From Trichomonas vaginalis G3 (taxonomy: Eukaryota > Parabasalia > Trichomonadida > Trichomonadidae), in the NCBI RefSeq assembly GCF_026262505.1, contig NC_067208.1, forward strand, positions 13,029,962 to 13,093,961: a DNA stretch of 64,000 nt, written 5' to 3'. Within the stretch, counting starts at the first letter, position 1. Each line of letters starts with the position of its first letter. The position numbers and the translations under genes are program-made. A model generated the notes under the pieces. That model saw only the letters and a list, made by a program, of their open reading frames with translations. It did no database searches and was not told the DNA's origin. This document shows, one piece after another, positions 1 to 10,440 of this stretch.

Positions 1-614
1 AGAGGTCTTCAACCAGATACTTTTGAATTTTTCTTGGATAATTCTATTGAACTAACATTACATTATAAAAGTGGAACAAATGCAACATTTCATCCGGGAG
101 ATACATTCCAAATGGTATTTAATGACATAAGTTCTTTAGAATATGTTTATAGAGTTATGAGCATATATGATTTAATATATCCTATAGGAGCTGTTTATAC
201 GTCTATGAATCCAATAAATCCAAACACTTTATTTGGTGGTAGATGGTATGAAATAGTTGACAGTTTTCCATTCTACACTAATACGCAGTCAATGAAGATG
301 GGAGGTTCAAAGAAAATAGGTATTGAAAACCTTCCTTCACATATGCATAGGTTCAGTGGAAGAACATCTGTGGAAGGAAACCATTCACATTCAATAACAA
401 AAAGAGGTTATATAAATCTTGCAGCGGGTTCGAATAGACAGGGAATGAACAGATATGATATCTCAGATGACCCAAAGATGTTAGCACAGGTATTTTCTGT
501 GGAACTGCAGGAAATCATACACATGTTGTAGCTGGTATTACAGACCCAGCAGGTAATGGAAAAGATTATATGCCTCCTTATATAACAATGCACGCTTGGA
601 TACGAGTTGGTTAA
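1..614 (+). pseudogene. Tail-fibre protein, C-terminal collar part (element A)
   Basis: The gene runs in from the left edge; the open frame from base 1 has no start of its own. The product carries the phage tail-collar/gp10-C type end: a YPIGAVYTSMN strand, a GGRWYEI motif, GGSKKI, an LPSHMHRF turn and several His-rich HSH/HTH pairs. In phages these domains trimerise at the fibre tip and bind the cell surface. The frame is lost near 485-495 and resumes to YITMHAWIRVG and a stop at 612-614, matching the better copy at 54823-56478. It is followed 19 bp later by the integrase, the same order as at 42020-45690. The domain call comes from motifs. That it is a particle fibre is inference. Confidence 0.7.
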
Positions 615-633
615 ACTCTTTAACTTTACATAA

Positions 634-1757
634 ATGAGCTTGAAAGAAGTATTCGAACAACATCCATGGAGGTCATTTAAGAATTCAATGAAGCTGCAAA
701 GAGTTGGGGATTTACTAACAGAGCTGAAGTGAAAAGGTTCTTTGACAAAAATGTTGTACATCAAACAAAAATAAACCCTTACGACTACTTTTTACCAATT
801 TACTCCAACACTCCTGACGCATACCAATTTGACACTCTCATTCAAAGCAGAAAAGGAGGACATAAACCATTCCTCATCTTCATTAATGTTAACACTCGTA
901 AAGCATATGCATATCCAATGAAAAATAAAGGAACTCGTGAAGTGTTAAGAGTTTTACAAAAGTTTGTAGCAGAACACAGCCCAAGTACTTTAACATCAGA
1001 CCAAGACAGTGCATATCTCAGCAATGAAATCACAGATTTTCTCATTAAGCATAACATAACTCACTACACTACTGAAGACCATAACCATAACATACTCGGC
1101 ATCATAAACCGCTTCATAAGAACGCTTAGAGATTTAAATCAAGAGCGAGACTTTACCGAAGAAACAATGAAACATTTTGTCGAAGTATATAATTCCTCAA
1201 CACATTCTACAACAGGACATTACACCAAATTCAATGACACAACAACAAGAAAAAAGTATATACAAAAGAAACGAAGCCAAACACAAAATATCAGAAATTC
1301 AACACAATTTTACCCTCATTCCTGGTACAAAAGTTCGTGTAGTTCTTGACGACAACCGTTGACAAAGAAACGTTTAAGGTTAAGTAGAAACTATTATATC
1401 GTAGACTCTACGCAAGTAATGGATATCTTATAAAAGCTGCTGACGACTCTATTGCTTTTATCCTCGACATAAATTAGTCGAAAGTAGTAATGGCAAACTT
1501 GCTGAAACCATTGACAAGCAAAAGCGAGGAGTGGTTATTGAAATACTTGGCTATAACATAAACGATGACACTTATAAAGTAAGATATGAAGGAGGCGTTG
1601 AAGATGTTATACCATCTAAGAACTTGAGAGAGTCAAAGACACACATCTGGGACCATTAGAGCGGGAGTACTGGAAAGACAAAAAATATGCCAGAAAGAAT
1701 AAGAAAATTCTTCTAAACTTTTTCATTAGATGTAAATCAGACAAAAATAATGTTTAG
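634..1757 (+). pseudogene. Maverick integrase (retroviral RVE type), frameshifted
   Basis: Composite gene starting at ATG 634, with indels near 641, 670, 1225, 1380 and 1655 when compared with the copy at 45017. The RNase H-like core shows a first acidic residue in QFDTLI and a second in TSDQDSAYLS. The residue exactly 35 positions after the second Asp lies in GIINRFIRTLRD and is Asn rather than Glu. After the core there is a basic segment and a C-terminal chromo/SH3-like part with GTKVRVVLDD, IPRHKLVE and YKVRYEGGVEDVIPSKNL, as in Maverick integrases. Role: joins element ends to target DNA. The recurring Asn and the frameshifts make activity of this copy doubtful. Confidence 0.85.
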
Positions 1758-1804
1758 GTTGAAGAGGTGAGATTTCACCTCTTTTTTCACCTGTTTTTTC
1801 ACCC
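1758..1804. terminator. GGTGA palindrome module, 3' end type
   Basis: A short palindromic block: AGAGGTGAGATTTCACCTCT followed by two further TTTTTTCACC repeats. It directly follows the integrase stop. The same block recurs at nine gene 3' ends or intergenic sites in the window, which suggests a transcript-end or other structural role. No function can be read from the sequence alone. Confidence 0.45.
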
Positions 1805-1894
1805 TCGTGAATTTTCATGAATTTCCTTAAGATAGAAAAATAAAGTTAGTTTTATTTTTATTTATTTTTTTTTATTTTGTATGTAAGAACAGAA

Positions 1895-2561
1895 ATGTCA
1901 ATCGAAGCAAAAACATTCACTAACAAATATAATGGCGAAACATTCACAAAAGGCACTTATAACGGTATTGAAGTCTTACGTAGAGACAAGGATGGTTACA
2001 TTAAATGCAACAAAGATGGCAAGAGAAGCAGGAAAGTTAAACCATTTAAACAGATTTCTCAATAGTACTAAAATGCAGGAAATTCTTGAGTTTTGGTTGA
2101 AAGAATACGGTGGAGCCAAAAGTGGCTCAACCTCAAAACAAGCATTTTATGAGCTTGCTAAGGGCGTTATAAATGAATTCAAAGGTATTTACATACATCC
2201 TGACCTCGTTCATTTTGTTGCTGAATGGTGCTCTGTAAAGTATGCATTTTATGTCAAAGATATTATGGACTCCATAGACAAGAAAGTTCATGAGAAATTA
2301 GATGAAGAAGAACTCGAAGATACAGTAGAGAATGCTAAACCTTTGTTTGAAGAAGAAGTTGAAAAAATGCGCGAAAAACAATTAGAACATGAACGTGAGA
2401 TATGTTATGGTTATAGAGATTCCCCATATGAACTAGACCAATGGGAACGAGAAGATTTAAAGAGAGAATTTAGAGAATATGAACTCGCTAAGATAGCATT
2501 TGAAGCTGCAGAAAAGAAGTTAAAAGTTTGGGGTCCTTTTGTACAAAAATATTGTGAGTAA
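1895..2561 (+). pseudogene. KilA-N domain protein, one frameshift
   Basis: The real start is the ATG at 1895, after the shared leader TATGTAAGAACAGAAATGTC. The first frame gives KTFTNKYNGETFTKGTYNG and VLRRDKDGYI. The frame shifts near 2003 to NATKMAREAGKLNHLNRFLN, the hallmark of KilA-N DNA-binding domains, and then IHPDLVHFVAEWCSVKYAFYV. A Glu/Lys-rich coiled-coil tail follows. Closest relative in the window: 48536-49198. A GAGCCA-AAAG-TGGCTC palindrome lies in frame at 2113-2128. KilA-N proteins are DNA-binding proteins of large DNA viruses and phages; the exact target is unknown. Confidence 0.75.
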
Positions 2562-3130
2562 ATGAACTCATTATTTTTGCTGAATTCAGCACAAAATTCT
2601 GAGTAAAATGACATATGGCACGTGTCAAACCGTTGAGTTTTCACAAATTTTAAAAATTGCTGCGGAAAGTTCGTCAAAAAAGTGAAGGTTCCCGACGGTT
2701 TCAAACCGCCATACTTTACATGAAGATAGTTTACAATGTCAACTAAATATCATGTACGATAGAAACGGTTATGTAAAGTTTACATTTTGTAAAGTTTTGT
2801 CCTGATTCAAGACAAGTCTTGTATTTTTTCAGAACAAGTCTTGTATTTTTTCAAGACAAATCTTGTCCTGATTCAGAACAAGACTTGCACTTTTTAGTCA
2901 GTTTTTCTTGTAAAGTTCTCAAATTTGAGAACAATTGTCCTGATTCAAGACAAGTCTTGTATTTTTTCAGAACAAGTCTTGTATTTTTTGAAAAAACCAG
3001 AATTTTCGAAAAAGTGACACCAACTATTAAAGTTATTTTATTACTAGATTTATTTACAAATTATAAGATAATATCATTAACCGAATATATTTTTAATATA
3101 AATAAAAAACTTTTTTTTATACAAAAAATT
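2562..3130. repeat. Intergenic palindrome-rich sequence, first copy
   Basis: No gene seen. Contains clustered short palindromes built on CAAGACAAGTCTTG and GAACAAGTCTTG and a perfect 18-bp palindrome GTTCTCAAATTTGAGAAC at 2915-2932. About 100 bp around this palindrome recur in direct orientation at 4410-4545. Confidence 0.6.
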
Positions 3131-3288
3131 ACAATCAATCGATAAATATTATAAAACATTTATTCCAAAAAGATTAAGTAATAGGTGGGATCCTGCATAA
3201 AATATAATTTTATGTCATAAAGTTTACAAATTTTAGATGGACCACAGTGAGAATGTGAGTGGTTAATTTAAAGGTGGTCTGATAAAGA

Positions 3289-4015
3289 TATCGAAGCTTA
3301 CTCAACACAGCATGAAGCAGTTTCTAATACACAATCTTACTAGTGGTGTTTCGGTCGCCAGCGCTCTCATAGGGGTGCTGATTTCAAAAACCACTACTTC
3401 AAATTATTCAACAATACTCAATGCAGCATGAAGCAGCTACTACTGCTGTATCTTACTGGTAGTGTTTTGGTCGTTGGCTCTTGCACAGTCTCTCAGATTT
3501 TCAATTTTTTTTTCAACACTATCTTGTTTCGCTCTCAGAAAGCTATCCTACAAAGACATCGAAGCTTACTCAACACAGCATGAAGCAGTTTCTAATACAC
3601 AATCTTACTAGTTGTGTTTCGTCGCCAGCGCTCTCATAGGGTGCTGATTTCAAAAACCACTACTTCAAATTATTCAACAATACTCAATGCAGCATGAAGC
3701 AGCTACTACTGCTGTATCTTACTGGTAGTGTTTTGGTCGTTGGCTCTTGCACAGTCTCTCAGATTTTCAAAATTTTTTTTTCAACACTATCTTGTTTCGC
3801 TCTCAGAAAGCTATCCTACAAAGACATCGAAGCTTACTCAACACAGCATGAAGCAGTTTCTAATACACAATCTTACTAGTGGTGTTTCGGTCGCCAGCGC
3901 TCTCATAGGGGTGCTGATTTCAAAAACCACTACTTCAAATTATTCAACGATACTCAATGCAGCATGAAGCAGCTACTACTGCTGTATCTTACTGGTACTG
4001 TTCTTCGTTCTTACT
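3289..4015. repeat. Tandem repeat, 268-bp unit, about 2.7 copies
   Basis: The string ATCGAAGCTTACTCAACAC begins at 3290, 3558 and 3826, a constant 268-bp spacing. Units are nearly identical, with a few one-base differences such as GGTCGCC versus GTCGCC. The short open frames here shift between units and are not credible genes. Confidence 0.8.
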
Positions 4016-4044
4016 ATCAACTCTAAAACTAGTTTGATGTATTA

Positions 4045-4342
4045 TTTATTCATATATAAATATATACATATATAAATATATACATATATAAATATATACA
4101 TATATATATATACATATATAAATATATACATATATAAATATACATATATATAAATATATACATATATAAATATATACATATATAAATATATACATATATA
4201 AATATATACATATATAAATATATACATATATAAATATACATATATATAAATATACATATATATAAATATACATATATATAAATATACATATATATAAATA
4301 TACATATATATAAATATACATATATATAAATATATAAATAAC
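4045..4342. repeat. AT microsatellite
   Basis: About 300 bp of alternating ATATATAAAT and ATACATAT units. It is open in several frames because it lacks stop triplets, giving long Tyr/Ile-only translations that are artefacts. Confidence 0.9.
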
Positions 4343-4409
4343 AAAATACAATCAAAAAATAGTGTTTGGAAATTTAAGGTTAAGTGTCACTTTTTCGTAA
4401 ATTCTACCA

Positions 4410-4550
4410 CACTCGTAAAGTTCTCAAATTTGAGAACAATTGTCCTGATTCAAGACAAGTCTTGTATTTTTTCAGAACAAGTCTTGTATTTTTTCAAGAC
4501 AAATCTTGTCCTGATTCAAGACAAGTCTTGCACTTTTTCAGGAAATCATA
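4410..4550. repeat. Palindrome-rich sequence, second copy
   Basis: Direct repeat of part of 2905-3000, including GTTCTCAAATTTGAGAAC at 4420-4437 and the CAAGACAAGTCTTG palindromes. The remaining gap to 4899 shows no supported gene; it ends in the T/A-rich leader of the next KilA-N gene. Confidence 0.6.
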
Positions 4551-4845
4551 TCGTCCAACTTTACAAATGTCACTTTTTCAGCATGATTGCATTTTGGTCG
4601 GGGGACAACTTTCTCTCAATTTGTCACTTTTTCTATCGTCGTGTTTTGTCACTTTTCCTTCAGGGTGTGTGTCAGAAAATATCCAAAATCTTTATAGCCT
4701 CGTATCTCCTTCAATTCTTGACGGTTTGACATGTATGACACACCATTCAATTCAGAATTATCTGCTGAATCTTATGACCTTCATTTGTTCGTGACTTCTT
4801 TTCACATATGTAACCATGAATTTTTAACATTTCTTTATCACAGAA

Positions 4846-4902
4846 AATAAAGTTAGTTTTATTTTTATTTATTTTTTTATTTTGTATGTAAAGACAGTAA
4901 TG
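4846..4902 (+). promoter_or_regulatory. Conserved leader of KilA-N/T5orf172-type genes
   Basis: The block AAATAAAGTTAGTTTTATTT, a T-rich run and TATGTAAAGACAGTAATGTC lead into the start codon (the last ATG, 4900). Close copies sit before the starts at 1895, 15496, 19101, 60858, 62139 and 62840, and in reverse before 46558, 47260 and 49198. Conservation stops at the start codon while the proteins differ, so it is probably the promoter plus initiator of this gene class. Confidence 0.55.
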
Positions 4903-5727
4903 TCAACATCAGAGAACACAACAACAGTTATAGTCCATGAAGCCATTAATGAAGAATACGAGTACATACAGTATAACAAACAGTTACGTCTCATTCGTTC
5001 AGTCAAAGATGACATGTACCAAATGCAAAGTATAATGAATGCTCTTCGTTCTACAAAGCAAGCATATCATTGGTTTGAAAACCAACAGACAAAAGAACTT
5101 TTAGAAGAATTTCCTCATATGATTGCTTCCCTCGGAAAACCGAGAGAAGAGATTCCGTACGAAAATCGCAAGAATTTGGCTCCTGGTTTGAAAGGTTATT
5201 ATGTTCATAGACTTTTAGTAAACGCTGTAGCAATGTGGGCTTCACCTCGTTATGCTTGTTATATTTTCATGATGTTAGATGAACTATATAAAGCAGAACG
5301 TGGAGAGATGGAAAAGAAACTTCAAGCAAAAGATGAAGTCATTGAATCCAAAGACAAAAGCATACAGAAAAGAATACCGCGTTCAGTACCAAAAGGAAAG
5401 GAAAAGAGTTATAAGTATATGATATATACTGAAGAGTTGGAGAAAGAAGAAGACAGAGATATGGTTATGTTGCATTTAGTCAGAAGAAACAACAAAAGCT
5501 TTTATGACCTTGCTAAGATTTACAAATCTGACAGAAACTGGTTCTATCGTGAAAACTTACCAATTTCAATGACACTGAATGAGCAAATAAAGGAAATTGT
5601 CAAAAATACTCTTCCTCAAACACACTATGACATCAAAGGTTGCACAATACTTACATTCAAAGAAGACTTAACATTACTGAAGGAAAAAATAACAGAATAT
5701 TTCGATAACTTCAAAGAGGAAGAATAA
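4900..5727 (+). CDS. KilA-N domain protein (copy A), 275 aa
   Basis: Intact. The frame opens slightly upstream, but the first ATG is 4900 (MSTSENTTT). The N-terminal half contains RLIRSVKDDMYQMQSIMNAL, then YYVHRLLVNAVAMWASPRYA, the helical end of a KilA-N fold, followed by a Lys/Glu coiled coil. The C-terminal domain has NKSFYDLAKIYKSDRNWFYR and TILTFKEDLTLLKEKITEYF, which recalls domains found behind MSV199/KilA-N in large DNA viruses. A CTCGGAAAACCGAG hairpin is inserted in frame at 5131-5144 and is absent from copy B (19101). Predicted DNA-binding accessory protein of the Maverick; role unproven. Confidence 0.75.
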   Translation: MSTSENTTTVIVHEAINEEYEYIQYNKQLRLIRSVKDDMYQMQSIMNALRSTKQAYHWFENQQTKELLEEFPHMIASLGKPREEIPYENRKNLAPGLKGYYVHRLLVNAVAMWASPRYACYIFMMLDELYKAERGEMEKKLQAKDEVIESKDKSIQKRIPRSVPKGKEKSYKYMIYTEELEKEEDRDMVMLHLVRRNNKSFYDLAKIYKSDRNWFYRENLPISMTLNEQIKEIVKNTLPQTHYDIKGCTILTFKEDLTLLKEKITEYFDNFKEEE

Positions 5728-5781
5728 AAAAATCTAAGCTAATTTTATTTTTTTATAAAATTTTATCTCATATGAAAGAAC

Positions 5782-5997
5782 ATGAATTTAGAATATTCGG
5801 AACTCATGACAGAAGAAGAGAACGAACAACATGTAAAAGATTATGCAAAATTTCTGAAGACATACAAAGCATTTAAACAATATCTAAATGCTTCTAAAGA
5901 TTATGCAAAATTTCTGAAGGTATATAAAGCTTATGAAAAAGCGTATGAAAAGTTTATACATTGGGGAATTGTTGTAAAATATCGATATGAAGACTAA
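5782..5997 (+). CDS. Small hypothetical protein, internal duplication
   Basis: 71 codons from ATG 5782, 54 bp after the KilA-N gene. Rich in Lys, Tyr and Glu, with KDYAKFLKTYKA followed by KDYAKFLKVYKA, an internal repeat of about 20 residues. No family recognised. Copy B has no equivalent between 19920 and 20364, where short tandem repeats lie instead, so this may be an insertion or a chance frame. Confidence 0.4.
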   Translation: MNLEYSELMTEEENEQHVKDYAKFLKTYKAFKQYLNASKDYAKFLKVYKAYEKAYEKFIHWGIVVKYRYED

Positions 5998-6015
5998 CCA
6001 AAAATATATTTTTGC

Positions 6016-6489
6016 TTAAATGACGTCAGGGTCAATTTCTTCAACCATTTCACTTCCTTCGTCAATGTCAATAGAAGCTTCTTCAACCTTTGGTAGGAGC
6101 TTCTGTATAACATCTTTGTTCGTTATTGTCTTCAGAGATGAAGGATAATATTTCACATTTGTTTCACCTTTCTTATATTCTTTCTGCTGCGATAAATCTA
6201 AAACAATACTGAAGAAGTCAATATTAGAGTTCTTTATAACAGTATAATGAGTATCTTTGACATTCACGAAGAAACTCTTTTGTTTCAAAACTACTGCTAA
6301 CTCTTGTGAAGTATAACGTTTGCGGTCAATGACGATAGCTAATGGTCTGACATACTGACCAAACTTAGATTCTTTCACAAACTTCTTGTTAAAGATAACA
6401 TTAACATTTGAAGCATTATTGAACTCATTCTTGATGGCAGTAGCGAGAGCATTGTATGAAAAGAACTTGCAATCTTGCATGTGTTTCAT
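6016..6489 (-). CDS. Conserved Maverick protein, 157 aa (copy A)
   Basis: Not recognised. Intact and almost identical to 20365-20838. Lys-rich with an acidic C-terminus (EEIDPDVI). It contains alternating strand-like segments such as FKSYN-type basic patches and TSQELAVVLKQKSFFVNV. Starts are MKH or the MQD three codons on. Its start lies 90 bp from the divergent PolB start, so the two probably share a bidirectional promoter. The position beside PolB suggests a replication accessory or terminal-protein role, but nothing in the sequence proves it. Confidence 0.6.
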   Translation of the reverse strand: MKHMQDCKFFSYNALATAIKNEFNNASNVNVIFNKKFVKESKFGQYVRPLAIVIDRKRYTSQELAVVLKQKSFFVNVKDTHYTVIKNSNIDFFSIVLDLSQQKEYKKGETNVKYYPSSLKTITNKDVIQKLLPKVEEASIDIDEGSEMVEEIDPDVI

Positions 6490-6579
6490 TAAAATAAAAA
6501 TATTAAATTATTTTGAAAAATAACTTAAAAAAATCTAATCTAATTTTTTCAAAAAATATTTTTTTATTTCCTACTAAAG

Positions 6580-9500
6580 ATGTATCGGAAGTTGTCTAAG
6601 TTAGAACACTCGGAAATAAAACAACTTCTTACAGAAGCTAATATAGATGTTGCAAAGCATTACGCAACAAACAAAAAAGCACTCGCTGACATCCTCAATG
6701 ACTATAATGGTGCAATAAGTTATGATAGAATTCATGAGTTCATAAAGCCGCAACGCGGCGAGGACGAAGTCCATGCAATAGCATTTCCTTTAAATGACGT
6801 TGCTATTGACTTATATCATAGACGTTCAGTACCTCATGAAGTAAGAAGAGAAATGTTTGACATAACAAATGCAAACGTTGGTGAAACAAGAAGAAGAGAC
6901 GACACACTGAAACAACAGAGAAGAGAGATGTTTAAGAGCGCTATAGAACAAGTTCGCAAAGCTAACGATGTCATTCGTTCCATTGACGACAAACCAAAAG
7001 AAGGTGAGAGATGGTTAAAGAAAGATGAAGAGAATAGGAAGAGGAATGAAGACAGGCAATAGACTCATTGACTTTAACATCGAAGCTTTAGATGAACCAA
7101 ACAGAGACTACTTACACAAACATTTCGGTAAGGTTTTCATGAGACTCTTAGAGAAAATTAAAATAAAACTCACAACAGAGATGGATGGTATGTTATAAAC
7201 TTGGTGGAAAGTATGAATGTTCTACGTTAAACCTCAATAATATTGGAACATTACTACATCAGCTCTTGAAGGAGAACTTTATATCAGAGATAGAAGCAAA
7301 TGCTGCAGGTATTGTTGAAATGCACTATGACTTCTTCTTGACAAACATAAAGAATCTTACCGAAATAAAGATGTATGATTTAACAGAATATGAAGGCTTA
7401 ACGATGTCAGATGTAAAGAAAGGCAAACCAAAAAAGAGACCATATAGAGATGAAAGCACACTGACAAATGACCAGAAAGCCATTTTGGAAGCTCTTAAGC
7501 AAACAGGAAACCCAGCACTTATAGAAAGCTTTGGAAAGATAATGGTGTGAAAAGAAGTTTTATAAGAAGAGAAGCGGTCAGTTCTGGAAGTATCTTTGCA
7601 CATTACCTATAAATCTTGAACGCTACCAAATTTTCAATGAATTGAACAAAAGAACTGCAACACTTATGACAGAAGACAATTGTTTCGTTTATGCTTGCAT
7701 TCAGGCTGGAGTAGATGGAAAGACTATTGACCACATGAGAGAAGTCATTCGTGTTAGAGACTTTCCTCAAAGTAAAGTACAAGAAATTTCTGACGCAACA
7801 GGTATAGCATTTAATGTTACCATTGGTTATTTCAATGACTCAAGACATAATGAAATAAAGAGATATATACCAAAAGAATGTGAAACTGTTAGAACTATTG
7901 ACTTACTTCTTGTTGAAGACCACTACATGCTAAACGAAAGATTACCAATGACAACATATTTCATTCGCAACTATATAGAAATTCTCAAAGCTTGTGGTGG
8001 AATGAACATTGAGAAACAAATGAAGATTTATACAAAGAGAGAAGATAAATATGTAGTTCGTTATGATAGAACAACACCGTTATGGGATGTTATGAAAACA
8101 TTGTGGGAGTGCAAATATTTCGAACCTATTTCTTATGGAGAACTTTTCACATATACTACTGACTTATATAAACAGAACATTGCACCATTTAAAGATTTGA
8201 CATATGCTCCAAAGTATTGTGTACAACTGAAGAAGAAAGCCGAGTCAAAAGAAGTAAATAAAAATAAGTGCAAGTTCATTCCTGAGCACGTTTTCTTTGC
8301 TGACTTTGAGTGTAGTACAGACGGCTTTCATAAAGCTTTTAACATATGTTACGACAGTGAAGATGGTTCAGTGAGTGAAAGCATTTGGGGTCAGAACTGT
8401 GCAACAGAATTTTTGGAGCGACTTCCTGACAAGAGTTTAATATATTTCCATAACCTCAGTTATGATATAAACTTCATCTTAAGACACATGACAGAAGTGA
8501 AAGGAACTCCCATCATTAAAGGTTCACGAACAATGCAAATAACTGGCTTATATAAAGGAAGGGCAATTATTATAAAAGACTCTTACAGTGTTATAAATAA
8601 GAAGCTTAAACTATTTCCTGCTATGTTTAACTTACAAACAGGACCGAAAGAAGTATTTCCATATAACTACTACAGCAGTGTTTTGTTAGCAAATGACAAC
8701 AGAACTGGTGTCATTTCTGAAGCATGTAAGTTTATCCGGGATGCAGATACATTCATGAAAAACATAGATTCCATCAAAGGTTGCAGAATAGATGAGAACC
8801 ACTTCGACTTAGAAAAGTATAGCACATTTTATTGCAAACAAGATGTAAGAATTTTAAGAGAAGGTTTTGTTAAGTTCCGCAATGACATATTGAAAGAATT
8901 TGATTTAAACGTTTATGACTACGTTAGTATTTGTTCAATTGCTAACAAATTATTTGAGAACAGAGTGTACTTCCCGAATGGAAATTTATATGACCTCTCA
9001 AATAAACCAAGAGAATTTATTTCGAGATGCATTCAAGGTGGAAGATGTATGTTGTCAGATAACATTAAACAAAAGAGTAAAGAGAAACTCATTGCTGATT
9101 TCGACGCTGTTTCATTATATCCATCAGCTATAGCAAGACTTTATACTTTAGAAGGTATTCCAAAGGTTATGAAGAAAGAAATGTTAAGCACAGAGTATCT
9201 CATGAGACATTTATTCGATGACGACCAAAAGGAACCCATTGGTGAAAAGTTTATGTCTGGCTTCTTTGTTCTCATTAAGATAACAGAGATTGGAATACAT
9301 AGACACTTTCCTTTAATAGTTTGTGACCCTGAACTAAATCCAGAACTTAACGTTCCCAGAAGTTCAAACACTTGCTGTTTAATGTATGTTGACCATATAA
9401 CATTACAAGACCTCATAAAATATCAAGGTGTCAAATGTGAAGTGTTGCAAGGATACTATTACGATGGAAACAGAGATATTAGAATAAGAGATGAAGTAAA

Positions 9501-10359
9501 GAAGTTGTTTGAGTTAAGGTTAAAGTATAAGAAAGAAGGAAATCCTTTGCAAGAAAATATAAAGCTCATTCTGAACAGTATTTATGGCAAAACTATTCTA
9601 TCTCCTATTGAGTCAAAAATAACCATAGTAGATGACAAAGATGCTATAAGATATGCCATCAGAAACTACAACCATATAGTGAAGTTCGAAGGTTTGGATG
9701 GTTCAGATAAAACTATTTTCAAGCTAACGAAAAGCATTTGCAGACACTTTAACTTCTGTCCACTTGGTGTTAACATTCTGTCTATGTCGAAGAGAATAAT
9801 GTGTGAAGTATTCTGTACTGCTGAGGACTTAGGAATGGACATCTTTTATAGCGATACGGACAGTATGCATCTCTACAATGAAGATATCCCTCGTTTAGCT
9901 GAAGAGTTTGAGAAACGTTATGGAAGAGTTCTCATTGGTAAAAACCTTGGTCAATTTCATAGCGACTTTGCAGAAATCACACCTGGAAAACAAAGTTTAG
10001 CATACAAGTCAATATTTTGTGGAAAGAAGACTTACATAGACTTACTCACGAACGATTTAAATGAAGTTGCATTTCACTGCAGAATGAAAGGCGTGAAGCA
10101 AGATGTTATTGCTTTAACCGCTAATGAAATGTTTCCTGACTCTGTTCAGTGTTTCTATGATGAAGATAAAGGTTTAATGGTTCCGCAAGGAAAATTTGAC
10201 AAAGACTCTGAGTTCAGTGTTATGAAGTTATATAAAGCACTTTATGACGGTCAAGAGATTGCATTCGACTTATGTAAGTCGTGTCAACCTTGCTTTGAAG
10301 AGAAGTTTAACTTCTCAATAACGACTAAAACAAGCTTTATTCGTAAGTTGAAGTTCTGA
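6580..10359 (+). pseudogene. polB: Protein-primed family B DNA polymerase (copy A)
   Basis: Composite of about 1,260 codons from ATG 6580. Frameshifts lie near 7052, 7165 and 7530-7550; from 7556 to the stop at 10357-10359 the frame is intact. Exonuclease motifs: ADFECS at 8302, NLSYDIN at 8452, YCKQDVRIL at about 8830. Polymerase motifs: DFDAVSLYPS at 9100, KLILNSIYGK at 9562, YSDTDS at 9847. The spacing between the first two polymerase motifs leaves room for the TPR1 insertion of protein-primed enzymes. A long N-terminal extension carries DNCFVYAC and EDHYMLNE, a possible Cys/His domain. Replicates Maverick DNA. The motifs are complete, so only the N-terminal indels argue against function. 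Confidence 0.93.
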
Positions 10360-10404
10360 GGTCATTTATTTTTGTCAGCAATGAGGTCATTCGTGATAAA
10401 AATA

Positions 10405-10430
10405 AGCCGCTAGCGGCAAGGGCAAAGCCC
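10405..10430. repeat. Small palindromic insertion
   Basis: The palindrome GCCGCTAGCGGC plus AAGGGCAAAG sits between PolB and the penton-like gene in copy A. The otherwise identical spacer in copy B (24740-24750) lacks it. Confidence 0.6.
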
Positions 10431-10440
10431 ATGAGGTCAT

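Noticed and set aside
4042-4355. Three overlapping minus-strand frames of about 100 Tyr/Ile codons
   Set aside because: They are readings of an AT microsatellite without stops.
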